A stretch of DNA of 60,734 nt from JBBDWK01 sp040902885 (lineage in GTDB: Bacteria; Acidobacteriota; Terriglobia; Bryobacterales; Bryobacteraceae), in contig JBBDWK010000109.1 in assembly GCA_040902885.1 (NCBI GenBank), forward strand, positions 1 through 60,734. Direction: 5' to 3'. Positions 18,464 to 27,987 of the stretch are shown in pieces; the first letter of the stretch is position 1, and each line of letters starts with the position of its first letter. Below the pieces are notes generated by a model. That model saw nothing but the letters and a program-made list of their open reading frames with translations, did not search any database and was not told where the DNA came from. A program made the position numbers and the translations under genes.

Positions 18464-21400
18464 TCAGAAAGCTCTTTTGACAAGGAAGTCAACACCAAAG
18501 AATCCGTTTTGGTCCCGGACTGCTACCACCGACCACCTTGGACTGACATCCCATTCCAGACGGACGACTTGTGCTTGCGCGTCCGTCAAATCGGTGGAGT
18601 AAGTAAGTGTTATATCTCTCGATATCTGCTGCTCGATGGTAACCCGCGCCTGTGGAATGGTGTCCAGGCCAAGGCCACCGACGCTGGGGTCAATGTTAAG
18701 GCGACTGAGGCCGAAGAGCCGCTGGATCCTGCTCGTTACCGGGTCCGCCAGTGCCTGGCCGAGCAGGTTTGTTGCTCCCGCTTGTAACATCGCCGCACTG
18801 GTTGCCGTCTGGGGTATACCGACATCCAGCGCCGCCGGATCCCTCCCGATGGCGAGCAAAGCGACGATATCGGCAGTTTCGAGCGGAGGATCGGAGCGAT
18901 ATGTGACTTGCAGCCTGTCCAAGGGCCCGGCGAAGGTGATGGCGACTACGACACCCCTCGCTGTCGTCTCGACGTTCAGGTTCAGAACGGGCTCAATGCG
19001 AACCGGGTTATAAAAGCCGATTTCTCCACCTGCGATTGTGTAAGTGGAGCCGAAAAACTGAATCTCACCTTCGCTGATGTCCACCCGCCCGAGCAGCGAC
19101 GGACTCGCTGCCGTTCCTCTAATATTGAGATCGGCTTCCGCATGAAGGCGTTCGGCGAGAGAGGAGATCAGTTCCGCGTTCGGAGCGGTCTCAAGATTGA
19201 TGTCGAGGTGCACTGACTGAAGGAACTCATTCGGGGCAGCGGGTGTAACCACAGGCCTGGCGGTCGTGGCCACCAGCTCCCCGAGGTCGGCTTGCGGAGA
19301 AACGACCACGCGCTCGACGGTTATGAGACCGGAAAGCAGACTACGGTCTGAAGTTCCGGTCAGACTGAGGGTTGCGTCGAAAGTCGTGCCAATCTCCGGA
19401 GGATGGCGGGCGCGGACTTCCGTCGCTTCAGCGTGAAGGTTGAACAGAAAGCGGCCCTCGCTGACGCCTACGAGTCCCGTGATCTCCACCAAGCCGCCGC
19501 CGACGCGTCCGGTTAACGTGTCGATTACCGCCCGGTTCCGCTGAAAGAGAACCAGGCCGGATGCTTCACTGAGGCCGGTAGCGAAGTTGGCGTGGTGCAG
19601 GGAAGCATCGAGGATCTTGGCCTGCCCGCCAAGAGCAGGCTGCCCAAGCGAGCCACGAACGACCATGTCGAGGACTACCTCGCCGGACGCCAGGAGGTCG
19701 GGTTGGAAAGCCTGTACGATGACGAGGTTGACGGTCCCGACTGCCCTCAAATTCCAAGGTTCGGCCGTGCCGAAAGCGAAGCCGCCGGACAAGACGATAT
19801 CGGTGTCCCTTCCAATGAACCGCCCCTGCTGAACCTGTATCCCGGTCCTGTCGGCAGTGAGCAATACGGGGCCGACATTCTGAAGCGTCATCCCGGCCCT
19901 TTCGCCAGCGACGAGAACTTCCGGATCTCTGGGCATCAGGCGTACCGTATCCAGGCGGATTTCAGCCGTCATTCTTTTCGGGGAGAGAAGCGGGCCGCGG
20001 AAAGAGACATTGCCCGTGAGGAATCCGCTGAATGGCCACCCTGCCGCGGGTCTGGCAGCGGAGAGCAGGTCCGCGAGCGTGCCGAAGTCCAGCCGGCCGA
20101 TCTGAAGCTGCCCCTGCCCGGGAACGTCACCCGCAAGCTGGAAATCGCCACTGCCCTGGATTGCCGCGCCCTGAAAATCCATCGCCGTCTGGAGGCGAAG
20201 AATGCCGCCCTCCGTGCGTGCGGTCAGGTTTGCGCCACCCCAAGGCCGGCCATCCATTGAGACGGCAGCCAAAGTCAGATCGGCGTTCAACGCGACCAGC
20301 TCTTCCGGCTTCAGGGCGACCACTCGCAGGGCGCCCGCACTCTGAAGATCTGCACGTCCGGCCAGGCCCGGGGCGTGCTCCTGAATCTGCTGAATCCGCG
20401 CCAGATCGAGGCCCGTGGCGGTGAGATCGAAATGCAGCAGGCCCGTCCTCCAGTTCCTTGGGGCGTGGGTATAAGTTGCCTGCAAAGCCGCAGAAGAGCC
20501 GTTCGAAGCAGCTTCGGCATCCGTGATCTGTAACGTGTTCTGTTCGTAGTGAAGCTGCGCCGTCAGTTGGTCGAAGGGCTGACCGGCAATCGCCGGCTGG
20601 CTGATGTCAACATCCGCGGCAACGACCGGATTCCCGACGGTCCCCGCGAGAACAACATTCGCCTCAAGCGTGCCGGAAACCTGCCACTGCTCGCCTGTTT
20701 CCGCAAGCAGGACCTGCACGTCCGCACCCTCGATCCGGAAAGATCCAGCGAGACTGCTGGCGTCCACTACGGCCCAGTCTTGCAGTCCGGCCTCGAGTTC
20801 GCCCCGCACGATAGTTTGATTCTGGGTGAGCATGATATCGTGCAGTGCGATTGCTCTGCTGCTGGCGACCAACCCCGAGTGGAAGTGGTCGAACTGACGG
20901 CCACCGACGGCAAATATCTCAATCTCGACAGCCCCCTGGACGATGGGGTTTCCCAGTGGGCCGGTGACCGTACCTTGAAACGTGACAGCGCCGTTCTGAA
21001 TGGTGATGGGAATACGGTCGGGAGGCTTATCGGTGAACATCGCGATGACGGGCATCAGTTCCTCCGGATCTCGCGATTCGAGCGATACCTGCAGCACTCC
21101 TCCGAGGGCGCCTGAAAACTCCAGCTTGGATTCCGCAGTTTGCAGATAGGAGTTGCCGAAATCGATCCTGCCCGCCGGCTGATCGAAACCGAGGATCACG
21201 AGACCCTCGATCGGTTTCGGGCCGGGCGCCGGAGTGATGTTCAGCGTTGCGTTCCCCTTTAGCGCGGGTCGCGTTTTCCCGCGCAGTTTTCCCTGGATAA
21301 AGAGGCGCCCGGAGACGTCTCCGCTCCATGCCAGGCGCGGGATGACATCCAGCCGGCGGCTCAACTCCTGAAGCGAGAATCCCCGGAAAGTGCCCTGTAC

Positions 21401-22468
21401 GACGAAATGGTTCAACTGGATCACCCGGGCACGGCTGGTCAACGTGCCGCCGAGAGCGGAGAGCCTCAGATTGGGAAGCACCAGTTCCTTCGGGTCCCAT
21501 CGCACGTTTGAATCGAACCGGAACACTCCTATGTCGGCCGTCCCCCTCCTGGCGGCGAGGTCGTCGCCGTAGACCCTGCCGGTAAAGAGGAACCCCGGGT
21601 CGCCGCCGGCGCCCAGTCTGCCCGTGAATCGGACTCTGCCCTGCGGATTCAGAGGCACGTTCAAAGGCTGCGCAACATCCGCCATGGCGAGATTCGCGTC
21701 CAGGTCGAACGCAGCCCGAAACGGATTCAATTGGGTGATCCTGCCCGCAAATCGAATCAGGGATCGGCTCTTCGCCAGCCGGCCGCCAGAGAATTGGATA
21801 CGGTCGCGGAAAATGGCGAGGTCCGTCCGGGCATCGAAAGTCAGCGGAGATATCTGCGGCGCATCCACCCGAAGCGCCGAGACCGTAAGGCTCCCGTCGT
21901 ATCCCGGTCTGGCGGGAACGTAATCGAGCCGCCCATTTACGTTCTCACCGCGAAGGGTTAGCGGAATCTGGCGCGAGTCATACCGCAGCACGCCGTTCCT
22001 GATCGTCAGCCTACCTATTGCCGTGTCCACCAGCGATTCGATGACGGTTCCTTCCGCCGGCACGGCGGCCTCCGGAATGTTGCTCTTCCCGGCTTCGTCC
22101 ACAAGGATGTTGATCTCGGGCCTCTCGACGGTCAGCAAGGGCACTCTGAAGTCACCCCTGATGAGCGCGCCGAACTCCAGCCGCATTTCGACTCGTTTGG
22201 CCTTGACGAGCGGCGGCTCGCCGGGTGGTTCGGATCCCCGCAGGACGAAGTTATCGATCCGTGTGGTGAGCCTGAATATGTCGATCGTGACATTGCCGGT
22301 TTGCGCCCTGCCTCCGGTGGCGTCTTCTACTCCCCGCACAATCCGCGCCTTGGCCAGCGCCTCGAGCCACTCGGTGCGGACGAAGATCAGAATTGCCAGG
22401 AGGCTGCTGGCAACGGCGATCAGCAGCGCCAGGCCGGTCCATAGCGCGATCTTCTTTGCCCGGTTCAC
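18464..22468 (-). CDS. tamB: TamB-like translocation and assembly module protein
   Basis: The protein (about 1334 residues) has one N-terminal transmembrane helix (ALWTGLALLIAVASSLLAIL), then a very long run of beta-strand repeats, and ends with the DUF490/TamB C-terminal domain (FFGSTYTIAGGEIGFYNP, then LQVTYRSDPPLETADIVALL) and a terminal phenylalanine. TamB-type proteins span the periplasm and are thought to form a hydrophobic groove that carries phospholipids to, or helps insert proteins in, the outer membrane. The open frame starts at 22525, but GTG 22468 fits better: it overlaps the SurA-like stop by 4 bases (GTGA) and the protein then begins NRAKKIALW just before the membrane helix. 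It is the last gene of an operon with the SurA-like and BamA/TamA-like genes. Confidence 0.9.
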   Translation of the reverse strand: MNRAKKIALWTGLALLIAVASSLLAILIFVRTEWLEALAKARIVRGVEDATGGRAQTGNVTIDIFRLTTRIDNFVLRGSEPPGEPPLVKAKRVEMRLEFGALIRGDFRVPLLTVERPEINILVDEAGKSNIPEAAVPAEGTVIESLVDTAIGRLTIRNGVLRYDSRQIPLTLRGENVNGRLDYVPARPGYDGSLTVSALRVDAPQISPLTFDARTDLAIFRDRIQFSGGRLAKSRSLIRFAGRITQLNPFRAAFDLDANLAMADVAQPLNVPLNPQGRVRFTGRLGAGGDPGFLFTGRVYGDDLAARRGTADIGVFRFDSNVRWDPKELVLPNLRLSALGGTLTSRARVIQLNHFVVQGTFRGFSLQELSRRLDVIPRLAWSGDVSGRLFIQGKLRGKTRPALKGNATLNITPAPGPKPIEGLVILGFDQPAGRIDFGNSYLQTAESKLEFSGALGGVLQVSLESRDPEELMPVIAMFTDKPPDRIPITIQNGAVTFQGTVTGPLGNPIVQGAVEIEIFAVGGRQFDHFHSGLVASSRAIALHDIMLTQNQTIVRGELEAGLQDWAVVDASSLAGSFRIEGADVQVLLAETGEQWQVSGTLEANVVLAGTVGNPVVAADVDISQPAIAGQPFDQLTAQLHYEQNTLQITDAEAASNGSSAALQATYTHAPRNWRTGLLHFDLTATGLDLARIQQIQEHAPGLAGRADLQSAGALRVVALKPEELVALNADLTLAAVSMDGRPWGGANLTARTEGGILRLQTAMDFQGAAIQGSGDFQLAGDVPGQGQLQIGRLDFGTLADLLSAARPAAGWPFSGFLTGNVSFRGPLLSPKRMTAEIRLDTVRLMPRDPEVLVAGERAGMTLQNVGPVLLTADRTGIQVQQGRFIGRDTDIVLSGGFAFGTAEPWNLRAVGTVNLVIVQAFQPDLLASGEVVLDMVVRGSLGQPALGGQAKILDASLHHANFATGLSEASGLVLFQRNRAVIDTLTGRVGGGLVEITGLVGVSEGRFLFNLHAEATEVRARHPPEIGTTFDATLSLTGTSDRSLLSGLITVERVVVSPQADLGELVATTARPVVTPAAPNEFLQSVHLDINLETAPNAELISSLAERLHAEADLNIRGTAASPSLLGRVDISEGEIQFFGSTYTIAGGEIGFYNPVRIEPVLNLNVETTARGVVVAITFAGPLDRLQVTYRSDPPLETADIVALLAIGRDPAALDVGIPQTATSAAMLQAGATNLLGQALADPVTSRIQRLFGLSRLNIDPSVGGLGLDTIPQARVTIEQQISRDITLTYSTDLTDAQAQVVRLEWDVSPRWSVVAVRDQNGFFGVDFLVKRAF

Positions 22469-23112
22469 CGGAACACTTCCGGGTGGTATCGGATCTCGCT
22501 CCGGCTGAGCGCCGCTTTCAACCACCTGTCGAGCGCTTCGTTCGTTCGCCGGGCTTTGAGCCCCTGCTCAATCTGGGGACGAACCTTTTCCATGGCGGGA
22601 GGGACTCCTCCATGTCTCCTCACCCACTCGGGCGCGAATACGTCGCGATAGTACTTCTCCAGTTCGGACTCCGAAAGCAGGATTCCCGGCGAGAACCGGA
22701 AATCGACGAATCGCAGAATAGCCACCTGCCAGAGGAAGTACTCCCGCAGCATTTGCCCGGTAACGCCGTACTCCTCCAAGACCTGCCGGTATTCGGTTTC
22801 CGTCGGGAAACGTTGCGCCTTCACTTGCTCGAGAACCTTGCTCGCCTCGTCCTCTTTTGGCAAGGGGAAGCCGGTCAGCTCCATTTCACGGCGCAGCAGG
22901 GCCTGGTCTATCAGCCGCTCGGCCGCCTTCCGCATGCTGCCGTTACCGAGATCCAACGGTTCCCGGTTTAGCATTGCGGTGATGCGGAGATCGTTGTGGA
23001 TGCGTCTGAGAGTGATCATCTGTCCGTTCACGGTGACGGCAACGCGATCGATGACGGCGGTAGCTGCCAGCAGCGCCGGTAAGAGAACCGGGATCAGGCG
23101 GCGTCCCCGCAT
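22465..23112 (-). CDS. SurA-N-like periplasmic chaperone lacking a PPIase domain
   Basis: A 215-residue exported protein. After a short signal peptide (LIPVLLPALLAATAV), residues 20-200 match the N-terminal chaperone module of SurA/PrsA-type proteins: IDRVAVTVNGQMITLRRI, then a helical bundle with AAERLIDQALLRREME and a conserved YREVF/YYRDVF-type segment. It stops where a parvulin PPIase domain would normally start, so it should hold unfolded outer-membrane proteins without isomerase activity. Its ATG directly follows the stop of the BamA/TamA-like gene (TGAATG), and its own stop overlaps tamB by 4 bases. The context supports a role in outer-membrane protein assembly. Confidence 0.8.
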   Translation of the reverse strand: MRGRRLIPVLLPALLAATAVIDRVAVTVNGQMITLRRIHNDLRITAMLNREPLDLGNGSMRKAAERLIDQALLRREMELTGFPLPKEDEASKVLEQVKAQRFPTETEYRQVLEEYGVTGQMLREYFLWQVAILRFVDFRFSPGILLSESELEKYYRDVFAPEWVRRHGGVPPAMEKVRPQIEQGLKARRTNEALDRWLKAALSRSEIRYHPEVFR

Positions 23113-26112
23113 TCAGAACGCCTGGCCTATCGAAATATGGAATTGAAAATGACTCAGCCGCTGCACCGTCTGCAGGTTGGCCGGACAGTTGATGTTCGCG
23201 GGAGGGTTCGGCGTGCCGCAAAAAAGCAGTTGCTCGCGCGTCCCTTGGAATCCGAAGAATCGCGGGGGATTGATCGCATACGCGAGATCCACTCGCAATG
23301 GCCCGATCGGCGTCCCGTAGCGGATTCCGAAGCCGACCCCGTGGATCATGTAATTGAAATCCGTGATGTCCCTCTGCCGCACCCGGAAGGAGACGGACCC
23401 GAGATCTGAGAACACATTTCCGAAATCGTGGAAGAGCACTCCGCGGACGTTGCCCAGGATGAGCGGGAACCTCAATTCGTTTTGAAAGTTCAGGACGGCA
23501 TTTCCGCCGATCGGAAAGCCAGTGACCAGGTCGCGCGGTCCGGCCTGGTTGACCGGGAAAGCGCGGTTGGAGACACCGCCGCCGGAGAAGAACCGTTCTG
23601 GAAGCGGAATCTCCGCGCCGCCGAAATTGTTGATCCACCCGAAGGTCACATGGCGGGCGAAAGTAACGTCCTCGCCGACCGCATGGTACGTCGCGTTGCT
23701 CACGACCGGCCGGAAAAAGTCCGTCTGCGAGCCGAATACTTTCGAAGACAGGCCGCCGTCCAGCGTGGTAAAGATGCCGCGGGTGGCATCCGTCGGGTTG
23801 TCTCTGCGGTCTTGTACGAAACTCACCGATGCGAGCCCGATTCTCGCCGGCTGGGTGAGGATCGGGATCAGTTGCGGATTGATCTGCACATCGGTGACGC
23901 TGACCCTTCTGTAAGTAAACCGGTACTGCAGGGCATTAGCTCGCGAGAGGCGCTGCCCTAACTGAACTGTGCCTTCACGGCGGCGAGCGGCAAACGTTCG
24001 CACGTCTCGGGAATCGTCATACAGACCCGTGAAAGACAGGTTGAAGGCTTCGTTGCCGCGAAAGTGCGGAACCCCGTAGGTCAAGAGGCCGCGCCGCTGC
24101 AAGTTCGAAACCCGCGCTTGCATGCCGATCGAGTGGCCCAAGCCGCGAAAGTTGAACCGGGTGACGTCGAAAGACAGGCGCGGGCTGAAGCCCGGGTCGC
24201 CCACCGGCTGGGTCAGGTCCACCCTGCCCGTTCCTATGCGGGCAATCTGCGCTCCAGCACCCACCCGGACCGAGTATTTGCGCGCTTCCTCGAGTTGATA
24301 CTGAACGAACTTGTTCCGGCTTATCCCCTCGGGATTTTGGACAGCCGCCTCCACTTTCGAGAAGACCCCAAGATCGTAGAGGCGCTGCTGGCCTCGAATC
24401 ATGTCGAGGAGCGAAAGCGGATCGCCAGGCTCGAGCAGGATGCGGTTGTGGACCAGTTCCGGCCGGGTGGTTTCGAGGCCGCCGATCAGGACGTCGCGCA
24501 CGTCCTGGCGGCGGCCTTCGCGTACTTCGTAACGCAGCAGCCCGCGGCGCCGGCCAGCCGCTCGCTCCGCGGAGGAGACAAACTCGGCTTCCGGATATCC
24601 GTTGTTGTGGTAGTAGTTGAGCACACTCTCGCGGTCTATGGCGATATTAAAGTCACTGAAGGGCTGCCCCGGCGCCGATTGGAGAAGCGCCAGGACAGCC
24701 TCTCTGTTTTCAGGCCTTACACCCTGCAAATCCAGACTCTCCACCAGCCACTGCGGTCCCTCGTCAATCTGAAAGGACACCGCTAACTCGCTGGATCTCC
24801 CCAGGTAATTTTCATCGACTATGGTGTTGACTTCCACATCCAGAAATCCGTTGGCTCGGTAGAGATTGGTTATCGCCTCCGTGTCCTGCCTGAGGTGTTG
24901 CTCGCTAAAAAGACCGTGCCGAAAGCGCAGGAAGCCAGCTTCCCGGATGGATAAGCGCTCCTCAATGCTTTGGTCGTCGAAGTAGCGGTTGCCCGCAACT
25001 TCCACCCGGGCGACCCGGTAGCGTGGTCCTCGCTCGATGATATATACGATCCGCATGTGGTCCGCACTGAGCGCCTCCTGCCGGAAATCCGCTTGCGCCC
25101 GAAAATACCCCTGCTCCTGGAGATAATCGACGATGTTCCTGGCTCCCTCCAGCAGCAGGTCGCGGTCCACTGTCTGTTCGTGGAAAACGGGAACCAGCTC
25201 TCTGAGTTTCCGCTTCGATACTCCTGCCCCCACGGTCGTGATCTCCACCTGCGGGCCTTCCTCCACGTGGATAGTGGGAGTTGCGGTTTGAGAGGCCGGG
25301 TCGTAATGCATCTTTTCCAGGGTGACTCTCGCCATCAGCCGCTGGTCCTTCTGATAGGCGGTTCTGATGCGCCCCAGCCCTCTGCGCACCCTCGCTTGCT
25401 TGACGTGCTTGTAGCCGGGCAGGAACCAGAACCGTTCCCACCCGGCCATGCTGGCCACCTCGCCGGCGGGCCTGCCGGGGCTGCCTGTGACGATCGGGGT
25501 CGCAAATCTGGCGCGAGGTCCCGCATTGACACGAAACGTGATGTCGATCTCTTGCGTCGCCGGGCGGCGCTGGAGTTCGTGGCTGATGACCGCCTCATAA
25601 AAACCGTCCGCCCGCAGCAGAGAATAGAGGTTGCCTAAGGCGGTCTGCAATTTCTCCTCGTTGAAGCGCGTACCTAACTCGAGCCTGGTGGTGTTTTCCA
25701 ACCGGCCACGGTTCGGAGGTTCCGGCACGCCCCGCGCCCTGACAGCCGAGATAAACCAGGCGGGCTCGGTCACAAAGCGAAGGATCACGGCATCGTCCCC
25801 GACTGGTTGCGCCCGAACAGCAAGGTCTGAGTACCGTCCAGTCAACCAGAGGCGGTCAATGGCGGCGGTTACTTCAGACAAACGGAGGATCTGGTTTACC
25901 GCCAGGGGCGTGATTTCCTCCAGTTTCTCCGCGAGCAGCGGCTGATCCGGAGGTTGGAACTCGATTGTGGCAATCCGCCGCCCTGCGTAATCCTCCGGCG
26001 AGTCGACTGCCGGCCCTTGCCCGGCGAAAACCGTTAGCGCCCCTGTCGTCAGTGTTACCAGGAGGCGAGCGATGGCCACTCTCTTGAGAGATGTAGGAGC
26101 GCCCACTTCCAT
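23113..26112 (-). CDS. BamA/TamA family outer membrane assembly protein (Omp85)
   Basis: A 999-residue protein with signal segment (LVTLTTGALTVFA), several POTRA repeats over roughly 40-600 (for example IATIEFQPPDQPL, VARVEVAGNRYFDDQSIEER and VRDVLIGGLETTRPELVHNR), and an Omp85 barrel from about 640 to the C-terminal IGQAF. Typical barrel features are visible, including the glycine-rich VRVGAGAQIARIG and, near the end, GFGIRYGTPIGPLRVDLAYAI, the last-strand motif of BamA/TamA proteins. Members insert beta-barrel proteins into the outer membrane. The number of POTRA repeats looks larger than in TamA (three), nearer BamA-type. As first gene of an operon with a SurA-like protein and TamB it may be the TamA-equivalent of this organism. 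Start codon choice is uncertain; ATG 26112 has no clear ribosome-binding site. Confidence 0.9.
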   Translation of the reverse strand: MEVGAPTSLKRVAIARLLVTLTTGALTVFAGQGPAVDSPEDYAGRRIATIEFQPPDQPLLAEKLEEITPLAVNQILRLSEVTAAIDRLWLTGRYSDLAVRAQPVGDDAVILRFVTEPAWFISAVRARGVPEPPNRGRLENTTRLELGTRFNEEKLQTALGNLYSLLRADGFYEAVISHELQRRPATQEIDITFRVNAGPRARFATPIVTGSPGRPAGEVASMAGWERFWFLPGYKHVKQARVRRGLGRIRTAYQKDQRLMARVTLEKMHYDPASQTATPTIHVEEGPQVEITTVGAGVSKRKLRELVPVFHEQTVDRDLLLEGARNIVDYLQEQGYFRAQADFRQEALSADHMRIVYIIERGPRYRVARVEVAGNRYFDDQSIEERLSIREAGFLRFRHGLFSEQHLRQDTEAITNLYRANGFLDVEVNTIVDENYLGRSSELAVSFQIDEGPQWLVESLDLQGVRPENREAVLALLQSAPGQPFSDFNIAIDRESVLNYYHNNGYPEAEFVSSAERAAGRRRGLLRYEVREGRRQDVRDVLIGGLETTRPELVHNRILLEPGDPLSLLDMIRGQQRLYDLGVFSKVEAAVQNPEGISRNKFVQYQLEEARKYSVRVGAGAQIARIGTGRVDLTQPVGDPGFSPRLSFDVTRFNFRGLGHSIGMQARVSNLQRRGLLTYGVPHFRGNEAFNLSFTGLYDDSRDVRTFAARRREGTVQLGQRLSRANALQYRFTYRRVSVTDVQINPQLIPILTQPARIGLASVSFVQDRRDNPTDATRGIFTTLDGGLSSKVFGSQTDFFRPVVSNATYHAVGEDVTFARHVTFGWINNFGGAEIPLPERFFSGGGVSNRAFPVNQAGPRDLVTGFPIGGNAVLNFQNELRFPLILGNVRGVLFHDFGNVFSDLGSVSFRVRQRDITDFNYMIHGVGFGIRYGTPIGPLRVDLAYAINPPRFFGFQGTREQLLFCGTPNPPANINCPANLQTVQRLSHFQFHISIGQAF

Positions 26113-26123
26113 CTGAGACGTAT

Positions 26124-26145
26124 GGTAACAGTTGAGGTTGTTACC
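26124..26145 (-). promoter_or_regulatory. inverted repeat upstream of the BamA/TamA-like operon
   Basis: GGTAACA (26124-26130) and TGTTACC (26139-26145) form a perfect 7-bp inverted repeat with an 8-base spacer, 11 bases upstream of the BamA/TamA-like start. It has the size of an operator for a dimeric regulator, or could be a leader hairpin. No protein is known to bind it. Confidence 0.35.
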
Positions 26146-26280
26146 GCTTACGTTTGGGAGAGTCCGAATCTTAGTTGAAGTAAAACAGAACGTACTTTTA
26201 GGACACTAACTTTGTCTGGCATGAAACACTGGGCAATCTATGAGCAGTTAGTTCACTTCTTGATAATACAGTTCGGCGCC

Positions 26281-27657
26281 CTACATTTTCCATTTTGCCC
26301 GCAGCGCGCGCAGTTCTTCCATTGAGGGAGGCCGGAAGGCGGGATCGCGCGGGCTCTCAGTGGTGAGCGGTGTGGTGTCGCCCAAATTCCGCTGCCATTC
26401 CCGCATCAGCGCGGTCAGGCGCTCGATGCGCTCCTGCTGGTCCTGGCGACCGCCAAGATCGTTTCTTTCGTCGGGATCGCTCCGCAGATCGAAGAGCTGG
26501 GTGCGATTGATCTGCGGGTAGCGAATCATCTTCCAGCGGTCGTCCCGGACGGAGCGCTGCACCTCCCGATATGCCGTGAAGAGGGAATCGCGCACCTTCG
26601 CCGATTTGCCTTCAATCAGCGGCTTCAGGCTCTTTCCATCCAGACCGGATGGAATTCCGCCGCCGGCGATATCCACCACGGTCGGAAAAACATCGAGCAG
26701 ATAGGCCAGCGCATCCGAGCTGCCCTTCGGAATGCCCGGGCCGGAGAAGATCAGGGGCGGCTTCATACTGTGTTCGTACAGGCTTTGCTTGCCCATCAGG
26801 CCGTGGCTGCCCATGGCGAGCCCGTGATCGGCGGAAAAGACAATTACCGTGTTGTCGAACGTACCGTTATCCTTCAGCGCCTGAAGCAACCGCCCGATAT
26901 GGCCGTCCAAGCCGGTGATGACCGCGTAGTAGTCGTGCAGGTGCTTCCGGATCTCGGCTTCGGTGCGCGGAAAGTCGGCCAGCAGCTCGTCGCGCACAAG
27001 CTGTTCGCCGTTGTCGAAGGGGTGCAGCGGGAGATAATTTTTCGGCAGAGGAATGCGCTTCGGATCGTACATATTCATATAGCGCGGAGCGGCCACGCGA
27101 GGATCGTGAGGCCCCGAGAAGGCCAGGTACATGAAGTAGGGCCGGTTGGCATCGCGCTCGCCGAGAAACTGAATGGCTTCGTCCACAATGCGCTTGCCAG
27201 GTTCGCCGGAGGTGCGGTCGGCGCGGTCCTCCAGGTACTTGTTATGATCGAACCTCTCTTGGATCAGCCGCGCCGAGTTGCCCAGCTTGCCATGATGGTA
27301 GGTCTCGTAGCCGGCTTCCTTCATGGAGACGGGGAAGTTCGGATCGTCGCCCGAGGCCTGCCGTTGAAAACGGAAGTAGGCCCTTCCGCTCAACAGCATG
27401 TTGCGGCTCGGCAGGCAGACAGCGCCGACGTTGCTTCCCATGCAGTAGGCGTTGCGAAAGACGAAGCCGGAGCGGACCAGGGAGTCCAGGTGCGGCGTCC
27501 GTATATGGGGATTGCCGAGCGCCGAGATGGTGTCCGTACGCTGGTCGTCCGTGAAAAGGAACAGGACGTTGGGCCGCTTTCTCTGCGCGCCCTTGAGAAT
27601 AGCCGGCCCGGCCAGCACCGGGGGAGTGGTGATATTCAGAAACTCTCGCCGATTCAT
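26281..27657 (-). CDS. sulfatase (type I, formylglycine-dependent)
   Basis: A 458-residue sulfatase with a Tat-like leader (NRREFLNITTPPVLAGPAIL). Metal-binding aspartates appear as TDDQ at D37-D38, and the active-site motif CLPSR is at C81-R85; the cysteine would be oxidised to formylglycine by a separate enzyme not encoded here. Later landmarks are the paired SADHGLAMGSHG near 278 and KQSLYEHSMKPPLIF. The overall pattern is closest to iduronate-2-sulfatase/choline-sulfatase-like members; substrate is unknown, most plausibly sulfated glycans. A ribosome-binding site (GAGGAAG) precedes the ATG. It is transcribed towards, but separated from, the BamA operon by 168 bases. Confidence 0.92.
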   Translation of the reverse strand: MNRREFLNITTPPVLAGPAILKGAQRKRPNVLFLFTDDQRTDTISALGNPHIRTPHLDSLVRSGFVFRNAYCMGSNVGAVCLPSRNMLLSGRAYFRFQRQASGDDPNFPVSMKEAGYETYHHGKLGNSARLIQERFDHNKYLEDRADRTSGEPGKRIVDEAIQFLGERDANRPYFMYLAFSGPHDPRVAAPRYMNMYDPKRIPLPKNYLPLHPFDNGEQLVRDELLADFPRTEAEIRKHLHDYYAVITGLDGHIGRLLQALKDNGTFDNTVIVFSADHGLAMGSHGLMGKQSLYEHSMKPPLIFSGPGIPKGSSDALAYLLDVFPTVVDIAGGGIPSGLDGKSLKPLIEGKSAKVRDSLFTAYREVQRSVRDDRWKMIRYPQINRTQLFDLRSDPDERNDLGGRQDQQERIERLTALMREWQRNLGDTTPLTTESPRDPAFRPPSMEELRALRAKWKM

Positions 27658-27717
27658 TTCACTTCCTCGCGAAGTTGCAAAGTATCACAGTTTCGATCTG
27701 CGAAGGTTCCGCCGTCC

Positions 27718-27827
27718 CAGCATTTCGCGTACTGCAACTTCTGCCGCATCCACCGTTCTTGCGAGGGTTACCGGCGATGGAAGAGGGTCCAGCGAACCAT
27801 GTGCGGACGATTGCGAAACTACTGTAG
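27718..27827 (+). pseudogene. fragment of an IS1-type transposase C-terminus
   Basis: Two short frames together match the end of IS1-family DDE transposases as I know them: HFAYCNFCRIH (27721-27753), then, after a frameshift, LRGLPAMEEGPANHVRTIAK ending in TAG at 27825-27827. The usual wording is a YNFxRIHxTLRVTPAMxAG pattern. The rest of the transposase and both ends are missing, so it is a scrap left by a past insertion between the sulfatase and the orphan gene. Confidence 0.55.
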
Positions 27828-27987
27828 GTCGCGTAGTATAAAAGCGAACGCAGTTCAATTTTTGGGAGAGCTGAACTGATCACGCCCCGCGGTGCCGGAA
27901 GCACTTCGGGAGCTAAATTCGGCCAGCCCTATAAGGGGTCACCGGGGGAAGCTGAGTAGGTCGCAAATTCTAGATCGGAAAGATTTT

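Noticed and set aside
27892..27987. Extra N-terminal 32 codons for the orphan membrane protein
   Set aside because: No conserved or hydrophobic content, and a better ribosome-binding site precedes GTG 27988.
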